Source: a bacterium (GTDB lineage Bacteria; Patescibacteriota; Gracilibacteria; UM-FILTER-43-11). From it: a stretch of DNA of 36,779 nucleotides. The notes under the pieces were generated by a model. It was not told the origin of the DNA. It was given only the letters and a program-made list of their open reading frames with translations, and did no database searches. Where the stretch lies: positions 1-36,779 of the forward strand of contig JAUHWS010000010.1 of assembly GCA_030427295.1 (NCBI GenBank), in the 5' to 3' direction. Positions 13,943 through 21,717 of the stretch are shown piece by piece (within the stretch, counting starts at the first letter, position 1; each line of letters starts with the position of its first letter). The translations under genes and the position numbers were made by a program.

Positions 13943-13970
13943 ATTTTAAATAATTTTAATAATTTGTCAA
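13943..13970 (-). promoter_or_regulatory. Sigma-70 promoter of the 13562-13915 gene
   Basis: Minus strand: TTGACA (13970-13965), 16 bp, TAAAAT (13948-13943). It lies back-to-back with the rpsB promoter, 28 bp away. Confidence 0.7.
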
Positions 13971-13998
13971 CTATTTTTGGGTTTTTGAGTGGTTTGAT

Positions 13999-14027
13999 TT
14001 GCCTTTTTTGAGGAGATTTGTTACACT
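13999..14027 (+). promoter_or_regulatory. Sigma-70 promoter of rpsB
   Basis: TTGCCT (13999-14004), 17 bp, TACACT (14022-14027). The start near 14034 gives a leader of about 100 nt that contains the structured element at 14065-14100. Confidence 0.6.
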
Positions 14028-14064
14028 TTTTGGGCAAATTATTTAAATCAGTTCTATTTTGGAT

Positions 14065-14100
14065 CGAGGCATCCTGCCCAGTGATGGGACGCAAACCTCG
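14065..14100 (+). promoter_or_regulatory. Structured leader RNA upstream of rpsB
   Basis: CGAGG (14065-14069) pairs with CCTCG (14096-14100). Inside, CCCA and TGGG (77-80 and 85-88 of the 14000s) close a GTGA tetraloop of the GNRA type, extended by TG/CA across a 3-nt bulge. The element sits 34 nt before the rpsB ATG, which has a good AAGGA ribosome binding site. Autogenous control by S2 through the 5' leader is known in other bacteria, and this element is placed to do that. Confidence 0.5.
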
Positions 14101-14134
14101 AAATGAAGCAATAGAGCGTTAACCCCAAGGATTT

Positions 14135-14806
14135 ATGACTGATATTTCATTAAAAGATATGGCCAAGAATGCGGTGCATTTTGGTCATCCAACGTCTCGA
14201 TGGAACCCAAAAATGAAGCCTTTTATTTATGGCTCACGACATGGGATTCATATCTTTGACCTTAAGAAATCTGCTGAGCACCTTGTGAAAGCTCTCGAAT
14301 TTTTGAACCGAATGGCAAAAGACAAGAAGGAGATTCTTTTTGTTGGGACCAAGCAGCAATGCCGTCGCTTGCTCAATGAAATCAAGCAAGAAGCTGGAAT
14401 GCCCATCGTAACTGATAAATGGATTCCTGGCTTACTTACCAACTTTAAGACCATTAAAGAGCGTATCAACTACTTCAAGCAATTGAAGGAGGATGATGCG
14501 AGTGGGGCATTGACCAAGTACACCAAGAAAGAGCAAATGAAGCTTCGTAAGAAAATTCAGCAGCTTTCTATGTCTCTTTCTGGGGTGGAAAACATGCGAG
14601 GTAAGCCGGATGTACTTTTTGTTTCTGATATTGTGCGTGATCACATTGCTGTGGATGAGGCTCGTAAACTGGGCATTCCTGTAGTAGGAATTGTGGATAC
14701 CAATGCAGATCCTACCAAGGTAAACTATCCTATTCCGGCCAATGATGATGCCATCAAATCGCTAGAGTACATCTTGGGTCTTGCCAAATCTGCTGTGAAG
14801 GTTTAA
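14135..14806 (+). CDS. rpsB: 30S ribosomal protein S2
   Basis: The N-terminal block NAVHFGHPTSRWNPKMKPFI, then SRHGIHIFDLKK, FVGTKQQ, WIPGLLTNF and GIPVVGIVDTNADP are hallmarks of S2. The length (223) is normal to slightly short. S2 joins the small subunit late and is needed for S1 or mRNA docking. A clear AAGGA lies 5 nt before the ATG, which is unusual for this window. It is the first gene of an rpsB-(membrane protein)-tsf unit. Confidence 0.97.
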   Translation: MTDISLKDMAKNAVHFGHPTSRWNPKMKPFIYGSRHGIHIFDLKKSAEHLVKALEFLNRMAKDKKEILFVGTKQQCRRLLNEIKQEAGMPIVTDKWIPGLLTNFKTIKERINYFKQLKEDDASGALTKYTKKEQMKLRKKIQQLSMSLSGVENMRGKPDVLFVSDIVRDHIAVDEARKLGIPVVGIVDTNADPTKVNYPIPANDDAIKSLEYILGLAKSAVKV

Positions 14807-14850
14807 GTACCATTTGATATCCTGCATTTCACTTCATAAATAAAAAAATA

Positions 14851-15351
14851 ATGGCGGAGAATACTGAAAATACCACTGTAGAACCCTCTGTAGGATCCGC
14901 CCCTGAGGTGAAGAAAAAGGCGTCCCAAAAAGAGCCTGAACGCCAAGATTTGACCACTTTGCACGAACGTACGATTGCCACCCTCAGTTATATGGGGCCA
15001 TTGGTCATTGTTCCTTTCTATCTCAAAAAAGACAGTGATTTCTGCCGTTTTCACGGCAAACAGGGATTGATTGTTTTCATTATTTTCTTTTTCATGATTC
15101 CCCTGATGGTGATCGATTTCGTACTCGATGTGGTGTTGATTGCTCAGGTTGTGATCTTTGCTTACATGGGGTTGGCGGCTTTATCTGGCCGTTGGAAAAG
15201 GCTACCTTTCATCTATGATTATGCTTGCAAGCTAGAAGATACCTTGTCGGTCAAAAACAAGCAGGAAAAAGAAGGGGAGAAAATGAGGGTGGGAGAAACC
15301 ATTTCTGATAGCCAGGTTGATTCAAATGCTAGTGAAGCTCAGCAGGAATAA
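14851..15351 (+). CDS. DUF4870/Tic20-like small membrane protein
   Basis: Residues 1-40 are polar and charged. The family core then reads LSYMGPLVIVPFYLKKDSDF with FCRFHGKQGLIVFI, typical of DUF4870-type proteins, followed by two closely spaced membrane segments (about 72-90 and 94-112) and a charged, probably disordered tail of about 45 residues. The function of the family is not established. Its position between rpsB and tsf, which are normally adjacent, is unusual. The stop is followed directly by a heptamer tract. Confidence 0.7.
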   Translation: MAENTENTTVEPSVGSAPEVKKKASQKEPERQDLTTLHERTIATLSYMGPLVIVPFYLKKDSDFCRFHGKQGLIVFIIFFFMIPLMVIDFVLDVVLIAQVVIFAYMGLAALSGRWKRLPFIYDYACKLEDTLSVKNKQEKEGEKMRVGETISDSQVDSNASEAQQE

Positions 15352-15414
15352 GAATTAGAGACTAGGGAATAAGTTATCCGCTTACTTCTTAATCCTTGGT
15401 CTTTAGTTCTTAAT
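15352..15414. repeat. Heptamer tract between the DUF4870-like gene and tsf
   Basis: Starting at the first base after the TAA stop: gaattag, agactag, ggaataa, gttatcc, gcttact, tcttaat, ccttggt, ctttagt, tcttaat. The 7-bp register holds for nine units although the word changes along the tract. Confidence 0.6.
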
Positions 15415-15423
15415 TTAAAAACT

Positions 15424-16191
15424 ATGACTATTACTGCGGCTCAGGTCAATGAGCTGAGAAAAAAGACAGGCATTTCTATGATGCAATGTAAAAAAGCCCT
15501 TGAAGAGGCGGGTGGGGATGAGACTAAAGCGATGGAAATCCTTCGCAAAAAAGGCGCGGCAAAGGCGGCTGAAAAATCTGACCGTGAAACCTCAGAAGGA
15601 ATTGTAGTGACTAAAGTCGATGGAAACAAGGCTGTGATTGTTGGGCTGTACTGCGAAACAGACTTTGTGGCTAAGAATGAAGAATTTGTGGCTGTTGCCA
15701 ATCAAGCGGCCGAAACCGCTTTGGCTTCGGGGGTTGATGCTGCCAAAGAAGAAGCTGAACCTGCTCTCAAAGAACTCTTTACCAAGTTGGGTGAAAACAT
15801 GTCCATTGAAGTTGATGTGATTGAAGGGGAAGGGTTGGGTGACTACGTTCACACCAATGGTAAGGTGGGTGCTATTGTTGGATTGACTGGTGAGGATGCA
15901 GATAAAGCTCGCGATGTTGCCATGCACATCACGGCCATGAATCCTGTGGTCGTGTCCCCCGATGATCTTCCTGAGGATGTGGTGGTTAAAGAACGCGAAA
16001 TTTGGTCTGAGCAACTTAAAAATGAAGGGAAACCTGCTGAAATTGTAGATAAAATCATGGAAGGTAAAGAGAAGAAGTTCCGTGAAGAAGCAGCTCTCAT
16101 CAAGCAATCATTTGTAAAGAATGGCGAGCAAACAGTTGAGCAGTACCTTGAAGGGAATACGGTGACTAGTTTTGTGCGAAAGGCAGTGTAA
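15424..16191 (+). CDS. tsf: Elongation factor Ts
   Basis: Guanine-nucleotide exchange factor for EF-Tu. The N-terminal UBA-like domain has VNELRKKTGISMMQCKKALE (9-28) and the conserved catalytic segment ETDFVAKNEEF follows. The core ends with the C-terminal module near EQTVEQYLEG. At 255 residues it is a compact full-length EF-Ts. It is terminated by the hairpin at 16204-16233, shared with the convergent pnp gene. Confidence 0.97.
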   Translation: MTITAAQVNELRKKTGISMMQCKKALEEAGGDETKAMEILRKKGAAKAAEKSDRETSEGIVVTKVDGNKAVIVGLYCETDFVAKNEEFVAVANQAAETALASGVDAAKEEAEPALKELFTKLGENMSIEVDVIEGEGLGDYVHTNGKVGAIVGLTGEDADKARDVAMHITAMNPVVVSPDDLPEDVVVKEREIWSEQLKNEGKPAEIVDKIMEGKEKKFREEAALIKQSFVKNGEQTVEQYLEGNTVTSFVRKAV

Positions 16192-16203
16192 ATTTAGACA
16201 CTT

Positions 16204-16233
16204 AAAAACCCCACCGAAATGGTGGGGTTTTTT
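16204..16233. terminator. Bidirectional terminator between tsf and pnp
   Basis: AAAAACCCCACC (16204-16215) and GGTGGGGTTTTT (16221-16232) form a perfect 12-bp stem with loop GAAAT. A T-run results in both directions, serving the convergent tsf (+) and pnp (-). Confidence 0.9.
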
Positions 16234-16245
16234 GATGGTTGAGTT

Positions 16246-18360
16246 TTAAGCTTGAGGTTGTGGGATTCCTTTCATACTCAATTTGAAACGACCTTGTCGT
16301 TCGTCGATGCCGAGTAGTTTCACGTTCACGATTTGACCTTCTTTAATAATGGTGCTGACATCTTTGATGAATTCATCGCTGATTTCTGAGACATGAACCA
16401 TACCCTCTTTGCCTGGCATGAATTCGACAATGGCTCCGAATTCAAGTACTTTGGTTACCTTGGAGTTCTCATACACTTTGCCCACTTCAGGTTCGGCAAC
16501 TAAATTTTGAATCCAGACCTGAGCCTTTTGGGCACTTTCTCCATTCAATGACGTGATGACCAGAGAGCCATCATCTTCGATATCAATGGATTCCACTCCT
16601 GTTTCATCGATGATCTTGTTGATCATTTCTCCTCCTGGGCCAATGATGAACCGGATCTTTTCTGGATCGACTTGCATGGATAGGAGTCGAGGGGCGTAAT
16701 TAGAAAGTTCTGGTCGGGATTGACTGATGACTTTGTCCATTTCATCTAGAATGTGCAAGCGTCCTTTTTTAGCCGCTTCCAAAGCTTCTACAAAAATATG
16801 GTCTTCTAGATGTTTTAGTTTGATGTCCATTTGAATCGCGGTGATCCCTTTTCGAGTTCCGGTGACCTTGAAGTCCATGTCTCCCCCAAAATCTTCTTCA
16901 TCTTGCAAGTCCGTTAGAATGGCATATTGAGATGAATCCTCGTGATTGGTCATTAGACCCATGGCTACTCCGCCGACAGCAGATTTAAGAGGAACACCGG
17001 CATCCATCAAAGCCAAGCTTGATCCACAGGTGGCTGCCATGGAGCTGGATCCATTGGACGCCAGGATTTCGGTGACAGTTCGGATGGTGTAAGGGAATTC
17101 TTCCTTGCTTGGAAGAACTGGAATAAGCGCGCGTTCAGCCAAGCTCCCGTGCCCAATTTCACGGTTCCCGGTGTATAGTCGATTACTGGTTTCACCTACA
17201 GAGAAAGGAGGGAAATTGTAGTGATGAAAGTAACGTTTTTTAGTTTCACCTTCAATTCCATCAATTAACTGAGCGTCTCCTGGGCTTCCCAAGGTACAGG
17301 TGCTGAGCCCTTGAGTTTCTCCGCGTTCAAAAATGGCGGATCCATGGGTGCGAGGGAGCACTCCTACTTCGATGTTCAAGGGTCTGATTTCATCTAGTCC
17401 ACGCCCTCCAATGCGCTTTTTATTCTCCAGGATATTTTTACGGACGATTTTTTTAACCAATTTGTTGACCACATCTCCCACTTGACCTAAATCCTCTTCA
17501 GGAATCCTTTCTTTTAGGGCTTCAAGGGCTTCTTCGGTTACCTCAGAGAAGTACCCAAAGCGTTCCAGCTTGCCTGGTTTCTCGTAAAGGGCGTTCATGA
17601 TTTTTTCAGCATATTGTTCTTCGACGTAATTCACGATGTCTTGATTCATCTCGGGAGAAACGAATTCGATACGAGCTTTGCCGATTTCATCTTGGATGGT
17701 TTTGATGAAGGCGGCAATTTTATTCCCTGCCTCTTTACCAAAAGCGATGGCCTCCAGCATTTTTTCTTCAGAAACCTCATTAGCGCCTGCTTCAATCATC
17801 ACTACGTTGTCTGTCGTACTAGAGACAATGAGGTCTAAGTCTGATGCTTCACGCTGTTGCATGGTGGGATTTAAAACGAGTTCCCCATTGATTAGCCCTA
17901 CGCGAACGGTAGCGGTTGGCCCTTCAAAGGGAACATCAGAAATACTCAGGGCGACTGAACCAGCGATGGTTGCTATCATGTCATGTTCATTCTCTCTATC
18001 GTAAGATAGGGTGGTCAACATGACCTGGATGTCACGATGAAAGCCTTTTGGAAAAAGAGGGCGGTAGGTTCGGTCGGCAACACGAGCCATGAGCACTTTG
18101 TCATCACTTGGACGAGTTTCACGCTTGATGAAGCGACTTCCTTTGATTGTTCCACTGGCGTACATTTTTTCTTGGTAGTTGACCATTAATGGCAAAAAAT
18201 TCACACCATCGCGTGCCTTTTTGCTCATGGTTGCCGTGGCTAGGATGACTGTATCACCAATTCTTACGGTACAGCTACCATTGGCCATTTGGGCTAGCTT
18301 ACCAGTTTCGATGATGAGCTCCTTGTTTCCAAGGGGCATTTTAAACGTTTTAGCTTTCAT
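16246..18360 (-). CDS. pnp: Polynucleotide phosphorylase
   Basis: 3'-to-5' phosphorolytic exoribonuclease of RNA turnover. Two RNase PH-like domains are visible: the first from the N-terminus with GDTVILATA and MYASGTIKGSRFIKRE, the second with GETQGLSTCTLG, then EILASNGSSSMAATCG and MGLMTNHED. A KH domain (IIGPGGEMINKIIDE) and an S1 domain (GKVYENSKVTKVLEFGAIVE) follow. The length (704) is normal. It lies downstream of rpsO in the classic rpsO-pnp order, separated by a long hairpin. It converges on tsf with a shared terminator. Confidence 0.97.
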   Translation of the reverse strand: MKAKTFKMPLGNKELIIETGKLAQMANGSCTVRIGDTVILATATMSKKARDGVNFLPLMVNYQEKMYASGTIKGSRFIKRETRPSDDKVLMARVADRTYRPLFPKGFHRDIQVMLTTLSYDRENEHDMIATIAGSVALSISDVPFEGPTATVRVGLINGELVLNPTMQQREASDLDLIVSSTTDNVVMIEAGANEVSEEKMLEAIAFGKEAGNKIAAFIKTIQDEIGKARIEFVSPEMNQDIVNYVEEQYAEKIMNALYEKPGKLERFGYFSEVTEEALEALKERIPEEDLGQVGDVVNKLVKKIVRKNILENKKRIGGRGLDEIRPLNIEVGVLPRTHGSAIFERGETQGLSTCTLGSPGDAQLIDGIEGETKKRYFHHYNFPPFSVGETSNRLYTGNREIGHGSLAERALIPVLPSKEEFPYTIRTVTEILASNGSSSMAATCGSSLALMDAGVPLKSAVGGVAMGLMTNHEDSSQYAILTDLQDEEDFGGDMDFKVTGTRKGITAIQMDIKLKHLEDHIFVEALEAAKKGRLHILDEMDKVISQSRPELSNYAPRLLSMQVDPEKIRFIIGPGGEMINKIIDETGVESIDIEDDGSLVITSLNGESAQKAQVWIQNLVAEPEVGKVYENSKVTKVLEFGAIVEFMPGKEGMVHVSEISDEFIKDVSTIIKEGQIVNVKLLGIDERQGRFKLSMKGIPQPQA

Positions 18361-18388
18361 ATTGAATATGAGGATTAATGTTAAAATC

Positions 18389-18482
18389 CTCTGGAACCCA
18401 TGAAAGTTTCAAGTGACTGTTTTTCTCCTTTTTTAGGTGGAGGCTAAGCAATCATTTGAAACTTTTTTCATGAACTCCAGAG
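18389..18482 (-). promoter_or_regulatory. Long rpsO-pnp intercistronic hairpin
   Basis: The arms 18389-18413 and 18456-18482 are near-perfect complements (CTCTGGA, CATGAAA and GTTTCAA blocks, with a few bulges) on the pnp transcript. A small nested stem, CTCC/GGAG (18425-18428 with 18439-18442), lies in the loop. The structure starts 5 nt after the rpsO stop codon. In Escherichia coli the pnp leader forms a comparable duplex that RNase III cuts and PNPase then uses for autoregulation. The same logic is plausible here, by inference. Confidence 0.7.
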
Positions 18483-18487
18483 TGAGG

Positions 18488-18877
18488 TTATTTACGTAAT
18501 TTGAGAGACTCAATGACTTCGCCATACTTCTCAGGTTTTGAGTTTTTGAGATAATTGAGGAGTTTGCGACGTTTTCCAACCATTAAAAGGAGCCCACGGC
18601 GTGAATGGTTGTCTTTTTTGTGCTCCTTTAGATGAGCGGTGAGTTCATTGATGCGATTGGTGAGAATGGCAATTTGAACTTGTGCGCTTCCGGTATCCTT
18701 TTGATGCTTGGCAAATTTAGCAATGACTGTTTTTTTAGCCACTTTTTTGACAGGTGCTTTGACTGTAGTGGTTTTTTTGACACTTGTCTTAGTGGTTTTC
18801 TTCACCTTCTTAGCGCTATCAGTTTTTTTGGATACTTTTGCTTTAGTGCTTTTTTTAGCTTTCTTCTCGTCGCTCAT
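18488..18877 (-). CDS. rpsO: 30S ribosomal protein S15 with Lys-rich N-terminal extension
   Basis: The core (about residues 47-129) is S15: [56 protein letters not shown]15 binds 16S rRNA early in small-subunit assembly. The first ~46 residues are a Lys/Thr/Val-rich, histone H1-like extension not found in the usual 89-residue S15. The frame is open up to 18937, but a promoter (-10 at 18914-18909) lies inside that extra stretch, so the start is set at ATG 18877. It is followed by the pnp leader hairpin. Confidence 0.93.
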   Translation of the reverse strand: MSDEKKAKKSTKAKVSKKTDSAKKVKKTTKTSVKKTTTVKAPVKKVAKKTVIAKFAKHQKDTGSAQVQIAILTNRINELTAHLKEHKKDNHSRRGLLLMVGKRRKLLNYLKNSKPEKYGEVIESLKLRK

Positions 18878-18908
18878 CGGTTTAGTTAGTTTATGAAATA
18901 GCGGAGTT

Positions 18909-18937
18909 ATTCTAGCACTCATTTGCTTCCTATGCAA
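18909..18937 (-). promoter_or_regulatory. Sigma-70 promoter of rpsO-pnp
   Basis: Minus strand: TTGCAT (18937-18932), 17 bp, TAGAAT (18914-18909). The transcript would start near 18902, 25 nt before the ATG at 18877. This rules out translation from the upstream in-frame ATGs at 18937 and 18919. Confidence 0.7.
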
Positions 18938-18971
18938 GGCTTTTTAAGGTTATCTCCCCGTTCAAACTTTC

Positions 18972-19898
18972 TTAAAGCCATCGTTTCCATTTGAAGGTCC
19001 CAATCATGGCAATGATGACCCCCGCCATGATGAGTAAAATCAGCCAAAAATGATCTCCATTTTCTAGAGCTTGAACGAAGGGGAGTTTCACATTCATCCC
19101 AAACAACCCTGTGATGAAGGTGAGAGGGAGCATGATGGCTGAAAAAACCGTGAGGGTTCGCATGGTGGAGTTGATGTTGTGTGATAGCAGACTTTCGTTG
19201 GTGTCTTCTAGTGATTCAACAATTTCTTTTTGAGTTTCTAGTATGTTCCAGAGGCTTTCTATTTGATCGACAGTATCATCGAAATAAATGACCAAATCAT
19301 CTGCTAAAAAGCGTTTTTGCTTGTGCTCGAGAGTGGCGACCACGCTACGTTGGGGGAGTAGAATTTTGCGCAGCGTAATGACATTCTTTTTCAATACCAT
19401 GATATTAAACAATTCGTCTTTAGGTCGTTTTGATTCAAAAATTTCGGTTTCCACCCGTTTGATGGAACGTTGAATTTTATCAGTGATCGGAAAAATACTG
19501 TTGAAGAGCACGTTGATGATTTGATAAAGCAGATACCCACTGCTTTGATTTTCACCAAAAAATTCACGCCTGTTTTTTACTGATTTCTTGCATGCCTGAA
19601 CAATTTGATCGAGGGCCTTGAGCTTTCCTTGATGGATGGTGATGAGGTAATTTTGACCAATGAAGATGTTGAGTTGTTCAGTGTCAAAGCGATGATGTCT
19701 TTTATTATAAACCGGGAATTGCAAAATGATGAATAGGTAGTGTCCGTATTCATCAATTTTGGGCCGTTCGGTGTGTTGTAGGCAATCTTCTAAATCAAGT
19801 TCGTGAAAACGATATTTTTTAGCGATCTTTCTCATCTCACCTTCTTCGGGGTGGGATAAATTGATCCATTTGGTTTTTTTGAACTTGATTTCTTCCAT
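18972..19898 (-). CDS. corA: CorA-family magnesium/metal-ion channel
   Basis: CorA forms a homopentameric Mg2+ channel. The long soluble N-terminal domain (1-250) ends in the extended stalk helix. Two C-terminal membrane segments (about 252-266 and 284-303) follow, and the signature GMN lies at 267-269 in GLFGMNV. The C-terminus is basic (KWKRWL), as usual. The length of 308 is normal. The extracellular loop after GMN (VKLPFVQALENGDH) contains acidic residues typical of the cation-attracting ring. It starts about 30 nt after the next upstream gene ends. Confidence 0.93.
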   Translation of the reverse strand: MEEIKFKKTKWINLSHPEEGEMRKIAKKYRFHELDLEDCLQHTERPKIDEYGHYLFIILQFPVYNKRHHRFDTEQLNIFIGQNYLITIHQGKLKALDQIVQACKKSVKNRREFFGENQSSGYLLYQIINVLFNSIFPITDKIQRSIKRVETEIFESKRPKDELFNIMVLKKNVITLRKILLPQRSVVATLEHKQKRFLADDLVIYFDDTVDQIESLWNILETQKEIVESLEDTNESLLSHNINSTMRTLTVFSAIMLPLTFITGLFGMNVKLPFVQALENGDHFWLILLIMAGVIIAMIGTFKWKRWL

Positions 19899-19930
19899 GG
19901 TGTGTTTTTATTTTTTTAACCCGTCTATTT

Positions 19931-20338
19931 TTATTTCCGTTTTTTCTTTTTGGGAAGGTACTTATCCGTCTTTTTACTTTGTTTCATGAGTTTACTTTTT
20001 TGCGCATATTCCTTTTTATGATTTTTTAGAAATTTTACCAGGCTACGAATCATGAAGAGTCCGAGGACGATCCACCAAAATCGCATGGATAGAAAGGGTA
20101 AATTTACCTCTCTAATTAAGAGAAGTAGAAGTACAAAAGCTCCATACCACACTGGAATGGTGGTGTATTTTTTGAGTGATTTTCGAAGGACTTTGTCTTT
20201 TGATTTTTTTCGGTACCATTCTGCCCAAAAGCCAAATAGGATCAATAGAGCTCCAATTCCAAAAACCACTTTGGTCATTTCAAATTCTCCGAGGGGTCGC
20301 ATTTCAAAATAATAATTGAGGGTGAGAAATTTATCCAT
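19931..20338 (-). CDS. Small membrane protein, unknown
   Basis: 135 residues with about three hydrophobic segments (near 22-38, 62-77 and 84-98) and a very basic C-terminal tail (about 30 residues, rich in Lys). No family is recognised. It lies between corA and a zinc-ribbon membrane protein with short gaps, so it may belong to a minus-strand operon. Confidence 0.6.
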   Translation of the reverse strand: MDKFLTLNYYFEMRPLGEFEMTKVVFGIGALLILFGFWAEWYRKKSKDKVLRKSLKKYTTIPVWYGAFVLLLLLIREVNLPFLSMRFWWIVLGLFMIRSLVKFLKNHKKEYAQKSKLMKQSKKTDKYLPKKKKRK

Positions 20339-20352
20339 AAATATGAAAATGG

Positions 20353-20940
20353 TTATGATTCAGTATCGTTATCAATTTCTTGCTCTTTTTTCTTTGGCTT
20401 CTCATGGCTTTTTTCATTTTTTTTGTCATACTTGTCTTTATCACCCTTTTTCTTATTTTCAGTTTTCTCCTTATACTTAGTACCACAAAATGGACAAATA
20501 TTCCAGTTTTTTGAGAAGGCTTTTTTACAATGTGGGCAGATTTTTTTAAGTTGGTGACTGCAGCTTGGGCAAAATATATAGTCTTTGTGGACAGCCATCA
20601 GGCATTTTTCACAAGCAAGGCGCGTTTCATTTCTTTCATTTTCAGTGCCTATTTCATCACCGCTCAATTGCTCTTCCATGTTTCCATAAAGTTGTTCGAG
20701 CAACGTGGTTCTTGGGCGGATGATTAGATAAATTAGAACACCTAAAATAGGGACAAAAATATTGATGAGGATCACAAAGGCTTGAAAGGCGAGGTTATTA
20801 CTTCTGGACAAGGCATCACGGGTGACCCAAATGATAATGGATAACCAGAGTAGGGCGACATATCCAATCCCAATGGTTTTGACGAGGGTGAAGGTGTCTG
20901 GGTTAAAAAATTCCATCCATCCGCTTAAAGTTTCATTCAT
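20353..20940 (-). CDS. Membrane protein with C-terminal double zinc ribbon
   Basis: Residues 20-40 and 50-75 are two membrane segments resembling the PLDc_N-type hairpin (IFVPILGVLIYLIIRPRTTL). The cytoplasmic part then has eight cysteines in four CxxC pairs: 110/113, 124/127, 135/138 and 149/152, a double zinc-ribbon arrangement (CPSC, CPHC, CPFC). The tail is a Lys/Glu-rich disordered stretch. Double zinc ribbons often mediate protein or nucleic-acid contacts; the partner is unknown. It lies just downstream of lgt on the same strand. Confidence 0.75.
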   Translation of the reverse strand: MNETLSGWMEFFNPDTFTLVKTIGIGYVALLWLSIIIWVTRDALSRSNNLAFQAFVILINIFVPILGVLIYLIIRPRTTLLEQLYGNMEEQLSGDEIGTENERNETRLACEKCLMAVHKDYIFCPSCSHQLKKICPHCKKAFSKNWNICPFCGTKYKEKTENKKKGDKDKYDKKNEKSHEKPKKKEQEIDNDTES

Positions 20941-20967
20941 TTTGATTTTCTTAGAAGTTAAGTGATT

Positions 20968-21714
20968 TTACTCTTTTATGTGAGTTTGATGACTGCAATG
21001 TACACTCGCGATAAAACTGAGGGCTGCCAAGACGCCAAAGGCAATTTTTTGATACAAAAACAGGGTAGGATCTCCTCTTAAAAAATCGATGCCTAGCATG
21101 GCAATGGCGTAAAAAGTGAGGGCTCGTGTGCCAACGACGCCGGGTAGGTGAGTGCGTTTGCTTCGTTTTACGCTGTAACCGAGTAAGATTAAGCTGGCTA
21201 GGCTGGCGTAAAGTTGTATGGGGTGAATGGGAATGAGAAAGGGGATTTTGTCTGTTGAGAATGAAATGCCCCATGGTAACTTGGTGGGAGTGCCGTAGTA
21301 ATCTCCACTAAAAAAACGTCCTATGTGTGTAAAAATCATGATGGCGACGATGGAAAGGATGATCACGTCTACCCAGGCCCAAAAATTTTCCTTCCCCTTT
21401 CTGCTTAATAAATACAGGGTCCCCATGACGCCAATAGTGACTCCAAAAAAACTATAATTTAAGTCCCAAAGGTACAGGCTGCTGATGGGATTTTGCATGA
21501 CAACATTCCAGCTTTCAAAGACGTAGAATAATCGTCCCCCTAAGATCGCTCCGGTAAACAGGTGTGGAAAATAGCGGATCAAGAAGGTAGAATTCATTTT
21601 ATGCCGTTCGGTGTAGCGAATGCTAAAGATGCCTGCAAAAATGAAGCCTGCCAAAACAAGGATGTTGAGTGTCTTTAGGGTTAGAAATGAATTTTGGAAA
21701 AGAACTTCGTACAT
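20968..21714 (-). CDS. lgt: Prolipoprotein diacylglyceryl transferase (Lgt)
   Basis: Lgt moves diacylglycerol from phosphatidylglycerol to the lipobox cysteine of prolipoproteins in the cytoplasmic membrane. The multi-pass layout, GGRLFYV (59-65), the signature-like IGRFFSGDYYGTPTKLPWGI (131-150) and HPIQLY (164-169) match the family. The Glu that usually follows HPxQLY is Ala here, and the protein (248) is a little short. Its start is 3 nt from the end of the large exported protein gene, implying cotranscription. A substrate, the lipoprotein at 3169-3699, is in the same window. Confidence 0.88.
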   Translation of the reverse strand: MYEVLFQNSFLTLKTLNILVLAGFIFAGIFSIRYTERHKMNSTFLIRYFPHLFTGAILGGRLFYVFESWNVVMQNPISSLYLWDLNYSFFGVTIGVMGTLYLLSRKGKENFWAWVDVIILSIVAIMIFTHIGRFFSGDYYGTPTKLPWGISFSTDKIPFLIPIHPIQLYASLASLILLGYSVKRSKRTHLPGVVGTRALTFYAIAMLGIDFLRGDPTLFLYQKIAFGVLAALSFIASVHCSHQTHIKE

Positions 21715-21717
21715 GGT

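Noticed and set aside
14065-14100. c-di-GMP-I (GEMM) riboswitch upstream of rpsB
   Set aside because: GGGACGCAAA after a GNRA-capped stem resembles the GEMM-I core, but the second long stem with its tetraloop receptor and the downstream conserved bases are missing, and rpsB is an unlikely target.
18878-18937. N-terminal start of S15 at 18937
   Set aside because: The open frame continues there, but a promoter -10 at 18914-18909 lies inside it, so that region is upstream of the transcription start.
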